Assembly: GCF_051967575.1 (NCBI RefSeq)
Contig: NZ_JBQCJW010000005.1
Location: 62,001 to 126,000, forward strand
From: Solibacillus silvestris_B
GTDB taxonomy: Bacteria > Bacillota > Bacilli > Bacillales_A > Planococcaceae
Length of the DNA stretch: 64,000 nucleotides
Reading direction: 5' to 3'
Position 1 is the first letter of the stretch. Every line of letters begins with the position of its first letter. This document shows positions 8,291-16,759 of the stretch, piece by piece. A model generated the notes under the pieces. That model was not told the origin of the DNA. It did no database searches and saw only the letters and a program-made list of their open reading frames with translations. The translations under genes and the position numbers were made by a program.

Positions 8291-11200
8291 ATGAATATAA
8301 GCAAGTTTTCAATTAAACGTCCAGTATTTACAATCGTCTCGATGCTATTTGTATTAATAATCGGGATTGTTTCGTTATTTAAAATACCCGTTACGCTGAT
8401 ACCCGACTTAAATCCGCCGATCGGAGTCGTTGTGACAAGCTATCCGGGTGCAAGTCCGGTTGAAGTGAATGAAAAGGTGACAAAGCCATTGGAAGCTTCA
8501 CTTTCGACATTGCCAGGGATAAAAAAATTGCAGTCGACATCACTTGAAAGCTCCAATTTAATTATTTTGGAATTTAACTGGTCGACAAATATGGATGAAG
8601 TTCAAACTGATATATTGCAGCGTATCGATTTGGTCCCTCTGCCGGAAGACGCGGGTAGACCTAGCTTTTTGAAGTTTGATCCATCACAGTTTCCGGTTAT
8701 ACAGCTAGCATTGGCAGCTGACGCCGAAGCGGTGAACATACGGCAAGTCGCGGAATCATTGGAGCAGGAGCTGCAGCGGACAGATGGTGTAGCAAGCGTA
8801 ACCGTATCAGGGAAAATTGTGGAGGAAATTCAAATTGAGCTTGATGAAAAAAAGCTTGAGCAAAATGGTTTAACGCAAAATGATGTAATGCAGATTGTCC
8901 AGGCAAGCAATATTTCGATGCCGGGTGCTGAGCTAAATACAGTCGATAATCAACTTTTGACTACCCGGGTAGTGAGCCTCTTTAACAGTCCTGAGGAATT
9001 GGCGGATCTTGTCCTTTCCGTGAATCCGCTAACAGGGGTACCTCTTAAAATTCAAGATGTCGCCACTGTTGAACGAAAAGAGCAGGCAGCGAATTCCATT
9101 ACTCGCGCAAATGATCAGCCAGCCGTATTAATTTCTGTTCTTCAAGAGTCTGGCGCAAATACAGCGAGCGTTTCGGAAACATTTCAAAAAGAGCTCGACC
9201 GCTTATTAAGTGAGCCGCAATATGAAGGCATAGAAGCGACGATTTTATTTGACCAAGGGGATTATGTACGATTGGCCATCAGTAATATTAGCTCGTCTCT
9301 CATTTTTGGCGGCTTGTTTGCAATGCTTGTGCTTTTCGTCTTTTTATCAAGTATAAAAAGTCCGCTCATTATCGGGATCGCAATTCCATATTCAGTCATC
9401 GTTACATTTGTATTAATGTATTTTGCGGATTTTTCATTGAATATTATGACGCTTGGAGCTCTTGCATTAGGAATTGGGATGCTTGTGGATAATGCGATTG
9501 TCGTCATTGAAAATATTGAGCGGCATTTGGAGTTAGGCGAAAGCCCGGTAGAAGCTGCGATAAGTGGGACAAAGGAAGTTGCCTTAGCGATTACGGCTTC
9601 CACTGTAACGACGATTGCCGTATTTGTGCCGGTTATTTTCATAAGCGGGTTGATCGGGAAAATTTTCACGGAATTCGCTTTGACGATTTCATTTAGTTTA
9701 ATCGCCTCGCTCATTGTCGCTTTAACGGTTGTTCCGATGCTGGCGAGTCGTTTATTGCGCGCGAAGTCGATGGATTTAGTCGAAAAGCGCCAAAATTCAT
9801 GGCTGTATCGAAATTATACGGAAGCATTAAAATGGGGGTTGGCGAGACGTGCCCTTATTTTATCGATTACGGTTTGTTTACTCGGTCTATCCGGGTTCGG
9901 CTTATATAAAACGGGCACAGAGTTTTTACCGCCGACCGACGAGGGTTTTGTATCATTATCGGTAAAGCTGCCGCGCAGTGCAGCCGTCCAGAAAACTGAG
10001 CAGATCGTGTCGGAAATTGAAGAAATTGCAGAACAGTTTGAGGAAGTCGAGGTTGTTGTCAGTTTAATCGGGGGCAATCAACAATCATTGTCACGGGGGA
10101 CGAGCAGTCAAAACGAAGGGGAAATTTCCGTAAAGCTTGTTCCATTATCGGAACGCGAAAGCTCGATATTTGATTTTGTGGAGCATTTTGAAAAGCAAGT
10201 ACAGCAACAAATTGGGGAACGTGCCGAAATATCTTTTTCGCTTTCTTCTTCATCAGGCTCGACACCGAATACATTATCGTTCCGGGTAACAGATAGTGAT
10301 GAGCTGCGTTTAAAAGATACGGTCATTGCTATTGGGCAGCAACTTGCAAAAATCGATTCGCTTGTCGAGACTACGACAGATCTGGACGAAGTAAAAGAAG
10401 AAATCCAAATTGAAGTAAATCGTGATGAAGCACTCCAATATGGGCTAATGCCTGCACAAATTGCCCAAACAGTAAATATGATGACACGCGGCGCATTCAC
10501 AACGCAAATTATTGCAGAAGATGGTGAAGTGCTAGGTGTGTATACAGGGTTTGGCAAGGCTTATCGGGAAGATTTAGAAGCGGTTAAAAAGATGAAGCTG
10601 CGGACAAATGCAGGTGTATTTGTTGAATTGCAGCAGCTGGCGAATATCGAAATTAAGGAAACTCAAACAGCGCTCCGCAGATCTGATCAAGCATCGGCCA
10701 TTGCCGTTTTTGTGAAATATAAAACGTCGGAATCCCTTAGCGGCATTTCGGCAAAAGTGGATAAAGCAATTGAGCAAGCTGCAATTCCTCCCGCAACGAA
10801 AATTGTTTTTGGCGGCGACCGGGAGCTTTTTGATAGCGCGAAGCATGATATGATTTTAGCTATTCTGCTTGCCGTTGTGCTTATTTATCTCGTTATGGGA
10901 GCGCAATTTGAATCGTTCAAGCTTCCATTTGTCATGATGTTCAGTGTACCGCTTATGATAATAGGTGTGGCGGCATCGTTATTTTTAACTGATACTTTGC
11001 TCGGTGTAACGGCGATTATCGGGATACTTATATTAGTGGGGATTGTCGTGAATAACGGCATTGTGCTCGTTGATTATATTAATCAAAAACGCCGGGAAGG
11101 ATTGAATATTGCCGAAGCCATCATCATAGGTGCGCAAGATCGTATGCGGCCGATTTTAATGACCGCATTAACGACAATTTTAGGTCTGGTCCCATTGGCA

Positions 11201-11335
11201 TTAGGCATTGGGGAAGGCACGGAAATGAACCAGCCAATGGCGATTGTTGTTATTGGAGGGTTAATAAGCTCGACGATTTTAACATTATTTATCGTGCCGA
11301 TTATATACAGCCTAATTGAAAAAGAAAGAAATTAG
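8291..11335 (+). CDS. RND-family multidrug exporter, SwrC/YerP or AcrB-like
   Basis: A 1014-residue resistance-nodulation-division transporter that would use proton influx to expel amphipathic compounds. The plan is standard: a TM helix near residue 10, a large extracytoplasmic loop, a TM2-6 block, a duplicate loop and a C-terminal TM block (about residues 855-1010). The proton-relay helix reads LGIGMLVDNAIVVIEN, and the second-half equivalent is LVGIVVNNGIVLVDYIN. No membrane-fusion or outer-membrane partner is adjacent, as for the single-gene SwrC of B. subtilis, which exports surfactin. GAAAGGA lies eleven bases before ATG 8291. The substrate is unknown. Confidence 0.9.
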   Translation: MNISKFSIKRPVFTIVSMLFVLIIGIVSLFKIPVTLIPDLNPPIGVVVTSYPGASPVEVNEKVTKPLEASLSTLPGIKKLQSTSLESSNLIILEFNWSTNMDEVQTDILQRIDLVPLPEDAGRPSFLKFDPSQFPVIQLALAADAEAVNIRQVAESLEQELQRTDGVASVTVSGKIVEEIQIELDEKKLEQNGLTQNDVMQIVQASNISMPGAELNTVDNQLLTTRVVSLFNSPEELADLVLSVNPLTGVPLKIQDVATVERKEQAANSITRANDQPAVLISVLQESGANTASVSETFQKELDRLLSEPQYEGIEATILFDQGDYVRLAISNISSSLIFGGLFAMLVLFVFLSSIKSPLIIGIAIPYSVIVTFVLMYFADFSLNIMTLGALALGIGMLVDNAIVVIENIERHLELGESPVEAAISGTKEVALAITASTVTTIAVFVPVIFISGLIGKIFTEFALTISFSLIASLIVALTVVPMLASRLLRAKSMDLVEKRQNSWLYRNYTEALKWGLARRALILSITVCLLGLSGFGLYKTGTEFLPPTDEGFVSLSVKLPRSAAVQKTEQIVSEIEEIAEQFEEVEVVVSLIGGNQQSLSRGTSSQNEGEISVKLVPLSERESSIFDFVEHFEKQVQQQIGERAEISFSLSSSSGSTPNTLSFRVTDSDELRLKDTVIAIGQQLAKIDSLVETTTDLDEVKEEIQIEVNRDEALQYGLMPAQIAQTVNMMTRGAFTTQIIAEDGEVLGVYTGFGKAYREDLEAVKKMKLRTNAGVFVELQQLANIEIKETQTALRRSDQASAIAVFVKYKTSESLSGISAKVDKAIEQAAIPPATKIVFGGDRELFDSAKHDMILAILLAVVLIYLVMGAQFESFKLPFVMMFSVPLMIIGVAASLFLTDTLLGVTAIIGILILVGIVVNNGIVLVDYINQKRREGLNIAEAIIIGAQDRMRPILMTALTTILGLVPLALGIGEGTEMNQPMAIVVIGGLISSTILTLFIVPIIYSLIEKERN

Positions 11336-11356
11336 TGTTTGCAAAAGGAAAAATCA

Positions 11357-11620
11357 TTGGGGAGTCAATTTATAACGGACTTTCAAGGATTTTCTGCAAC
11401 AGAAATTGTTCATGCGCTTTTTATACAAAGATGAACGAATGAAATCATGGCGGTAATGCTCCCTTCACAATTAGCGAACGTAAAATTTATTTTCCAAGAA
11501 ATTGAACGGCGACATGGTGGCTGCTAAATCGTGCTGTTTGAAGGGGATGCTACATTTCCGAATTTAGTGCAATTTTATGAGGAAAATAGGCATTTGCATA
11601 GTTTCCGTGTAAAAATTTAA
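11357..11620 (+). pseudogene. Decayed small gene with two in-frame stops
   Basis: From TTG 11357 (AAAAGG site eight bases upstream) one frame reads on as protein-like sequence to TAA 11618, about 87 codons, but is broken by TGA at 11432 and TAA at 11525. The pieces are GSQFITDFQGFSATEI..., then MAVMLPSQLANVKFIFQEIE..., then IVLFEGDATFPNLVQFYEEN.... Composition is gene-like, and the two stops leave the flanking frame unchanged, which points to point mutations rather than indels. I do not recognise the family. It shares the reading frame of the upstream RND gene, whose TAG ends 21 bases before it; I take this as coincidence. Confidence 0.55.
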
Positions 11621-11706
11621 TAAATATTGAAGGAATGATTTGATTTTTTTATAAAATATCGTTAAAATAGCAATATAATTGAATTGAATATCCAATTGAC
11701 ATTTGT

Positions 11707-11830
11707 CAAAGGGGAGTAGCTATAAGGGATTTAAGTAGGAGCATGTCGACTTTAGACGAGCACTATTTTCAAATGCACTTATTTCACATTCGTCATTACA
11801 TGGTCAGGAGCCATCGGGTGTGATAGCATC
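11707..11830 (+). promoter_or_regulatory. yybP-ykoY manganese riboswitch aptamer
   Basis: The 5' strand has the hallmark AAAGGGGAGTAGC and the 3' side has GTCATTACATGGTCAGGAGCC followed by ATCGGGTG, given here in two parts; both are conserved in yybP-ykoY aptamers, which bind Mn2+. An internal variable stem (GTCGACTTTAGAC-like) lies between. A terminator hairpin follows at once and a TerC-family gene after that, the classic yybP-ykoY target. Manganese binding should prevent the terminator and switch the gene on. Confidence 0.85.
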
Positions 11831-11848
11831 ATTTTTATTTTGCTTAGC

Positions 11849-11886
11849 AAGACCTTTGCCTATATTTATAGGCAGAGGTCTTTTCT
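11849..11886 (+). terminator. Riboswitch expression-platform terminator
   Basis: AAGACCTTTGCCTA pairs with TAGGCAGAGGTCTT (one G-U pair), followed by TTTTCTTTTTT. It lies between the manganese aptamer and the TerC gene, so it is the likely on/off element. Confidence 0.8.
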
Positions 11887-11976
11887 TTTTTGGCAAAAAT
11901 GGATATTTTTTCAACTTTATATTATTTAGATGCCTAAATTATTGGGTACAAGTAAATCATAAGGAGGAGAACTTTC

Positions 11977-12741
11977 ATGGAAGCAATTTTATTGGAATAT
12001 GCATGGGTATTGCTTGTGTTAATATTCCTTGAAGGACTATTGGCTGCAGATAATGCAGTCGTTATGGCGGTAATGGTTAAGCATTTACCGAAAGAGCAAC
12101 AGAAAAAAGCATTATTTTACGGATTATTCGGTGCATTCTTGTTTCGTTTCATCGCACTATTCCTTATTACGTTTTTGGCGAAATATTGGGAAATCCAAGC
12201 GCTGGGTGCGGCGTATTTATTGTTCATATCGATCAAGCATTTATATGATAACCACTTTAAGAAGCAAGATGACAGTTCGGAAGTGAAGGAAGGTAAGGGC
12301 TCCGGCTTCTGGATGACTGTTTTAAAAGTTGAGCTAGCCGATATTGCATTCGCGATTGACTCAATGCTTGCTGCGGTAGCAATTGCAATCACATTGCCGC
12401 ATATTGGGGACATGCATATCGGGGGTATTAACGCAGGACCGTTCGCTGTTATGTTCTTAGGCGGATTTATCGGTCTTGTCATCATGCGATTTGCTGCACA
12501 AATGTTCGTTAAGCTATTAAACGACTATCCAACACTGGAAACAGCTGCTTTCCTAATTGTAGGCTGGGTAGGTGTAAAATTGGCGGTATTAGCATTAGGC
12601 CATGAAAACTTGGCAATTATCGACCCGCACTTCCCGCACTCCACAATGTGGAAAGTCATTTTCTGGATTGTCTTGCTCGGCCTTGCGATAGGCGGCTATG
12701 TAGTAAGCATGTATAAAAATAAAAAATCAAACGCAAATTAA
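11977..12741 (+). CDS. TerC-family membrane protein (YkoY/YceF-like, manganese exporter type)
   Basis: A 254-residue TerC-family protein with about seven TM helices. The two acidic repeat motifs are visible: EGLLAADNAVVMAVM near residue 20 and ELADIAFAIDSMLAAVA near 125, with the Asp residues that probably bind metal. In B. subtilis the relatives MeeF (YceF) and MeeY (YkoY) move Mn2+ out to load secreted enzymes. An AAGGAGGAG site fixes the ATG. The manganese riboswitch and terminator directly upstream indicate induction by excess Mn2+, which supports the manganese role. The choice between the YkoY and YceF paralogues is not resolved. A strong terminator follows. Confidence 0.88.
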   Translation: MEAILLEYAWVLLVLIFLEGLLAADNAVVMAVMVKHLPKEQQKKALFYGLFGAFLFRFIALFLITFLAKYWEIQALGAAYLLFISIKHLYDNHFKKQDDSSEVKEGKGSGFWMTVLKVELADIAFAIDSMLAAVAIAITLPHIGDMHIGGINAGPFAVMFLGGFIGLVIMRFAAQMFVKLLNDYPTLETAAFLIVGWVGVKLAVLALGHENLAIIDPHFPHSTMWKVIFWIVLLGLAIGGYVVSMYKNKKSNAN

Positions 12742-12747
12742 TGTAGC

Positions 12748-12784
12748 AAGGGCTGTCCGGGAAATTGTTCCGGGGCAGCCCTTT
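12748..12784 (+). terminator. Terminator after the TerC gene
   Basis: AAGGGCTGTCCGG pairs with CCGGGGCAGCCCTTT around AAATTGTT. Confidence 0.85.
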
Positions 12785-12955
12785 ATAATTAAAATGGATA
12801 AAATTCAGCCTTATTTACTTTAAGAACAATGAATTTTCACGTGTTATCCTGTTTGATTAAAAGTCTTTTTGGCTTTTAATATAGCCCCATCTTTTCATTT
12901 ACACAGTAATTCATTATACTAGAAAAAATGTCAACAATTACGGGAGGCGATGTTT

Positions 12956-14305
12956 ATGTCTTTTAAGCAGCGAGAAAAGCGGAGTATCACGCCTTTCCGA
13001 TTATTGCTCACTTATTATTCCTTTGCGATTCTTATTTCATATTTATTGCTGCGTATTCCTGGTGTTCATCTAGAAGGGGTGAACGTGTCCCATCTAGACA
13101 GTTTTTTCACGGCGGTGAGTGCGGTAAGTGTCACAGGACTGACAACTGTTACTGTCGCGGAAACGTATAGTAGCTTTGGACTTGCCATGATTTTACTAAT
13201 ATTGCAGTTTGGTGCGATCGGCATTATGTCAATTGGTACCTTTTTATGGCTATTATTTGGGAGAAAAATCGGAATGCGCGAACGACAGCTCATTATGATT
13301 GACCATAATCAATATAATTTATCAGGTGTCGTAGCATTAATTCGCCAAATCACGAAGTTGCTATTTATGATTGAATTTACCGGTGCATTCATTTTAACGA
13401 TCCATTTTAAACGCTATTTTGGGACATGGGAAGAGGCTGCGATCAACGGTATATTTGCATCGATTTCTGCCACGACGAATGGAGGCTTTGATATTACGGG
13501 AATGAGCCTGCAACCGTTTCACCACGATTATTTCATCCAATTTGTTTGTATGATTTTGATTTTCCTGGGTGCAATCGGATTTCCTGTACTAATCGAAGTG
13601 AAGACGTATTTAATGAAAAAAGATCCGTCATTTCGTTTTAGCTTGTTTACAAAGCTTACAACAGTCACATATGCTGCTTTGTTTGCCTTTGGTTCGATCG
13701 TCATTTTTATTATAGAGGCGTTTCAATCATTTAGAGGAATGCGGTGGCATGAGGCGATATTTTCGGCAATGTTCCACTCTGTATCCACAAGGTCTGCGGG
13801 TTTAACAACTTTTGATGTTACTTTGTTTAATGAAGCGACACAGCTTTTTATGAGTGTGCTCATGTTCATCGGTGCCTCACCAAGCTCTGTCGGCGGCGGG
13901 ATCCGTACGACAACGTTCGCCATTGTCATTTTGTTTTTAATTACGTTTTCCCGAGGCCAGTCGGATATTCAAATTTTTAATCGGGAAATTCATTTAATTG
14001 ATGTGTACCGTTCATTTGCTGTTTTAATTTTTGCGATTATTATGGTGATCGGAGCGGCGATGATTTTATTTATTACAGAAAAACAAGCAACGATGATACA
14101 AGTTTTATTTGAGATTACCTCGGCTTTCGGAACATGTGGAATGTCTCTCGGAATAACCGATGATTTAACGACATTCGGCAAAATCGTCATTATGATACTC
14201 ATGTTCGTAGGGCGTGTCGGATTGATTTCATTCCTGTATTCAATCGGCGGGTCGGCCAGCAAGAAAAAATACCATTATCCGAAAGAAAGGATCATTATTG
14301 GGTAA
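12956..14305 (+). CDS. ktrD: Potassium uptake channel subunit KtrD/KtrB
   Basis: The membrane subunit of a Ktr K+ uptake system, 449 residues. The four selectivity-filter P-loops of the Trk/Ktr fold are readable in order: VSVTGLTT, SATTNGGFD, SVSTRSAGLTT and SAFGTCGMSLG. The gate-loop region GASPSSVGGGIRTTTFA is also present. The second ATG (12956) has GGAGG eight bases upstream; the ATG six bases earlier is too close to the site. The regulatory partner is probably the RCK protein gene ktrC at 50897 in this window. Position ahead of a kinase and mhqR matches B. subtilis ktrD (ykrM). Ktr systems are commonly controlled by c-di-AMP. Confidence 0.88.
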   Translation: MSFKQREKRSITPFRLLLTYYSFAILISYLLLRIPGVHLEGVNVSHLDSFFTAVSAVSVTGLTTVTVAETYSSFGLAMILLILQFGAIGIMSIGTFLWLLFGRKIGMRERQLIMIDHNQYNLSGVVALIRQITKLLFMIEFTGAFILTIHFKRYFGTWEEAAINGIFASISATTNGGFDITGMSLQPFHHDYFIQFVCMILIFLGAIGFPVLIEVKTYLMKKDPSFRFSLFTKLTTVTYAALFAFGSIVIFIIEAFQSFRGMRWHEAIFSAMFHSVSTRSAGLTTFDVTLFNEATQLFMSVLMFIGASPSSVGGGIRTTTFAIVILFLITFSRGQSDIQIFNREIHLIDVYRSFAVLIFAIIMVIGAAMILFITEKQATMIQVLFEITSAFGTCGMSLGITDDLTTFGKIVIMILMFVGRVGLISFLYSIGGSASKKKYHYPKERIIIG

Positions 14306-14531
14306 ACTTAACCAAATATATTTGGCGAAAATGGTTAAAACAGCATTTAACGACCATCGTAATAAATTAACCGGCCCATACAATGATAATTAAAAACAGG
14401 ACATGAATTTTCGTCTTCGATAGCAACTACAGACGCAATGCTTCTAATAATTTTGCGCAAAAGGCCAGTATTTATCCTTTCAAGAATAGATTGACACCAA
14501 ATGGTTAATTTATTTAATGGAGGTGATAATT

Positions 14532-14699
14532 GTGCAAAAAAAGAAAGACAACCAAAAAGAAGTTAAGAGAGCGGAATTCGGAGCAGATTTAAGTCCTGAC
14601 GATTTAGATATTCGCGAAGACAATGATTTGACGGAAGAACAATATAAAAATTCAAATCAAGAAAAACAAACCGATAATTCCAAAACGAATAAGCGATAA
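14532..14699 (+). CDS. Small acidic hydrophilic protein of unknown function
   Basis: A 55-residue, highly charged protein without hydrophobic segments: a Lys-rich start (QKKKDNQKEVK), a central EFGADLSPDDLDIRED stretch, and a Gln/Asn/Lys tail. GGAGGTG six bases before GTG 14532 decides the start; the ATG at 14517 would overlap that site. I recognise no family. The composition (disordered, acidic, small) resembles minor spore or stress proteins of Bacilli, but this is only a resemblance. It lies alone between ktrD and a convergent radical-SAM gene, followed by a strong terminator. Confidence 0.6.
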   Translation: MQKKKDNQKEVKRAEFGADLSPDDLDIREDNDLTEEQYKNSNQEKQTDNSKTNKR

Positions 14700-14724
14700 A
14701 AATCTCAATACTAATAAAGAGAAT

Positions 14725-14772
14725 AAAAAAACGCTGCGAAATCCATAGTTAAGATTTCGCAGCGTTTTAAAT
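14725..14772. terminator. Bidirectional terminator after the small acidic gene
   Basis: AAAACGCTGCGAAATC pairs with GATTTCGCAGCGTTTT; A-run on the left and a T-rich tail on the right allow use by both convergent genes. Confidence 0.85.
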
Positions 14773-14855
14773 TTTTACTAATGATATTACAGAATATCAC
14801 ATCAAGCCCTCAACACTTGCTGCTTCTACGATGTGCCCTCGGAGTTGTGAGCAAT

Positions 14856-16592
14856 TTAAATGGTAAACGTATAAAAATAAGGCTGTTCTCCATTGCGGAA
14901 GTATGTGAATAAATAGCCGCTTTTCTTTTGCGGGGTACCGATTTCGTAGTTTTGCAAGGCGATATGAAATGGAATAACTAAAGAATGTTTAAATAATTCG
15001 CGTTCCGTAACATGCATGTCGGCAAATAACTCGCCTGCAATGGAAGGGTTCTCTTTAATGCGAGAGTAAACTTCCTTCATCTCTTCCTCTGAAAGGCGGT
15101 CATTCCACCAAAGTTTACGCGGCTGGAACTGCTGACCTTGCAGGAAGTCGTACTTCATTAAGCTTGTAATAACTTGTAAATCCGCCTGTTCCACCGTTTG
15201 CAGAAACTCGAGTAAACGACGGAACAAATCTTCCAGCTGATGGCCGATGCGTGACCAGCCTTTCGTTTCCCAATATGTCCCGAAGCTTTGGAAGAAATCA
15301 AATGGCGTTTCGAAAACTTCCGTTACTAAATATTCGATCGTATTGTCCATGCGATGTGCATTCCAATATTTTTCTAGCACGTCCTCGGCATGTTTAATTC
15401 GGACGATATCATCGAATGTCAGAACGTTATTGGAGAAAATTTCGTATGGTGAAATGTCTACATATGTGTAGCCGTATTTTTCAGCTTCCAGACGCAAGCC
15501 TGTACCGCGCAGCAATTTTAAGAAGCCGAGCTGCAATTCCTCAGGGCGCATCGCAAATACATCGTTGAATGTTTTGCGGAATGATGCATAATCCTCTTCA
15601 GGCAAGCCGGCGATTAAATCCAAATGCTGATCGATTTTGCCGCCTTCTTTTACCATAGTGACAGTACGAGTCAGCTTTTCAAAGTTTTGCCGGCGCTTTA
15701 CAAGGTCATTTGTTAAGTCATTTGTAGATTGAACACCGATTTCAAAGCGGAATAGGCCCCGCGGTGCATTGTCATTTAAAAACTGGATTACTTCAGGGCG
15801 CATAATGTCTGCCGTAATTTCAAACTGGAACACGACTCCTGGCTTATGCTCATCAATTAAAAACTGGAACATTTCCATTGCATAGCTACGGCTAATATTA
15901 AATGTCCGATCGACGAATTTTATCGTTTTTGCCCCGTGATCCATTAAATAACGTATATCTTCTTTAATCTTTTCACGGTTAAAGTAGCGAACGCCCACTT
16001 CGATGGAAGACAGGCAAAATTGGCAGCTGAACGGACAGCCGCGGCTTGTTTCGATATATTGGATACGCTTGCCTAAGTGCGGCAAATCTTCTTCAAAGCG
16101 GAACGGTGTAGCAATTTCGCGTAAGTCCACTTTTGCTGGCTGTGCATGTATTTTCAATTTGCCCTCTTCCAAATAACAAATCCCGGGCACTTTTTCCAGC
16201 GGAATCTCTCCATTAAAGTAGCGAAGCATTTCTTTGAAGGAAACTTCCCCTTCGCCCATGATGATATAGTCGATTTCCTCATGCTTACGAATCCATTCAT
16301 GAACATCGTATGAAACTTCAGGTCCGCCAAGCACGATTCTAATATTCGGCAACACGGTTTTAAGCATGCGAATGACTGAGATCGTCTCATTAATATTCCA
16401 AATATAACAGCTAAATCCGACAACATCGGGCTTCTTTTGGAAAAGGTCAGATACAATATTAAATGCTGGGTCTTTAATCGTATATTCTGCAAGCTCGCAA
16501 TCAAATTCAGGAAGTGCAGCCGCTTTTAAATAACGAATCGCTAAATTCGTGTGGATGTATTTTGCGTTTAGCGTACTTAAGATGATTTTCAT
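14856..16592 (-). CDS. B12-binding-domain radical SAM protein (DUF4080-type)
   Basis: A 578-residue cytosolic radical SAM enzyme. Residues 1-140 form a cobalamin-binding-like Rossmann domain (CYIWNINETISV, GGPEVSYDVHEW). The radical SAM core follows with the cluster motif CPFSCQFC (CX3CX2C) preceded by ETSRG, then MRPEVIQFL, GVQSTNDLTN and HLDLIAGLPEED, typical of the Elp3/MiaB-like fold. The C-terminal 200 residues match the plan of proteins annotated DUF4080. The substrate is unknown; family members often methylate or rearrange unactivated carbons. GAGGAGA eight bases before the ATG supports the start. It is divergent from the sensor kinase gene and seems monocistronic. Confidence 0.85.
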   Translation of the reverse strand: MKIILSTLNAKYIHTNLAIRYLKAAALPEFDCELAEYTIKDPAFNIVSDLFQKKPDVVGFSCYIWNINETISVIRMLKTVLPNIRIVLGGPEVSYDVHEWIRKHEEIDYIIMGEGEVSFKEMLRYFNGEIPLEKVPGICYLEEGKLKIHAQPAKVDLREIATPFRFEEDLPHLGKRIQYIETSRGCPFSCQFCLSSIEVGVRYFNREKIKEDIRYLMDHGAKTIKFVDRTFNISRSYAMEMFQFLIDEHKPGVVFQFEITADIMRPEVIQFLNDNAPRGLFRFEIGVQSTNDLTNDLVKRRQNFEKLTRTVTMVKEGGKIDQHLDLIAGLPEEDYASFRKTFNDVFAMRPEELQLGFLKLLRGTGLRLEAEKYGYTYVDISPYEIFSNNVLTFDDIVRIKHAEDVLEKYWNAHRMDNTIEYLVTEVFETPFDFFQSFGTYWETKGWSRIGHQLEDLFRRLLEFLQTVEQADLQVITSLMKYDFLQGQQFQPRKLWWNDRLSEEEMKEVYSRIKENPSIAGELFADMHVTERELFKHSLVIPFHIALQNYEIGTPQKKSGYLFTYFRNGEQPYFYTFTI

Positions 16593-16759
16593 ATTTTAAT
16601 TCTCCTCTTCATAAAGTTTATTGTAGCAGTGAAAACGGCTGCAAACAATATGGTATAATATACCCATTTTATTACAAAAGCTAATATGAAATAATAAATA
16701 ATCATGGTCTTAAATTCAGAAAATTCTATAATGTCTAAAAATGGGGGGCAAAAAAAGTA

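Noticed and set aside
11820..12032. 70-codon frame overlapping the start of the TerC gene
   Set aside because: It spans the riboswitch terminator and has no ribosome site.
14308..14338. Inverted repeat TTAACCA/TGGTTAA with palindrome CCAAATATATTTGG after ktrD
   Set aside because: No T-run for a terminator and no gene close enough for an operator; kept only as a note.
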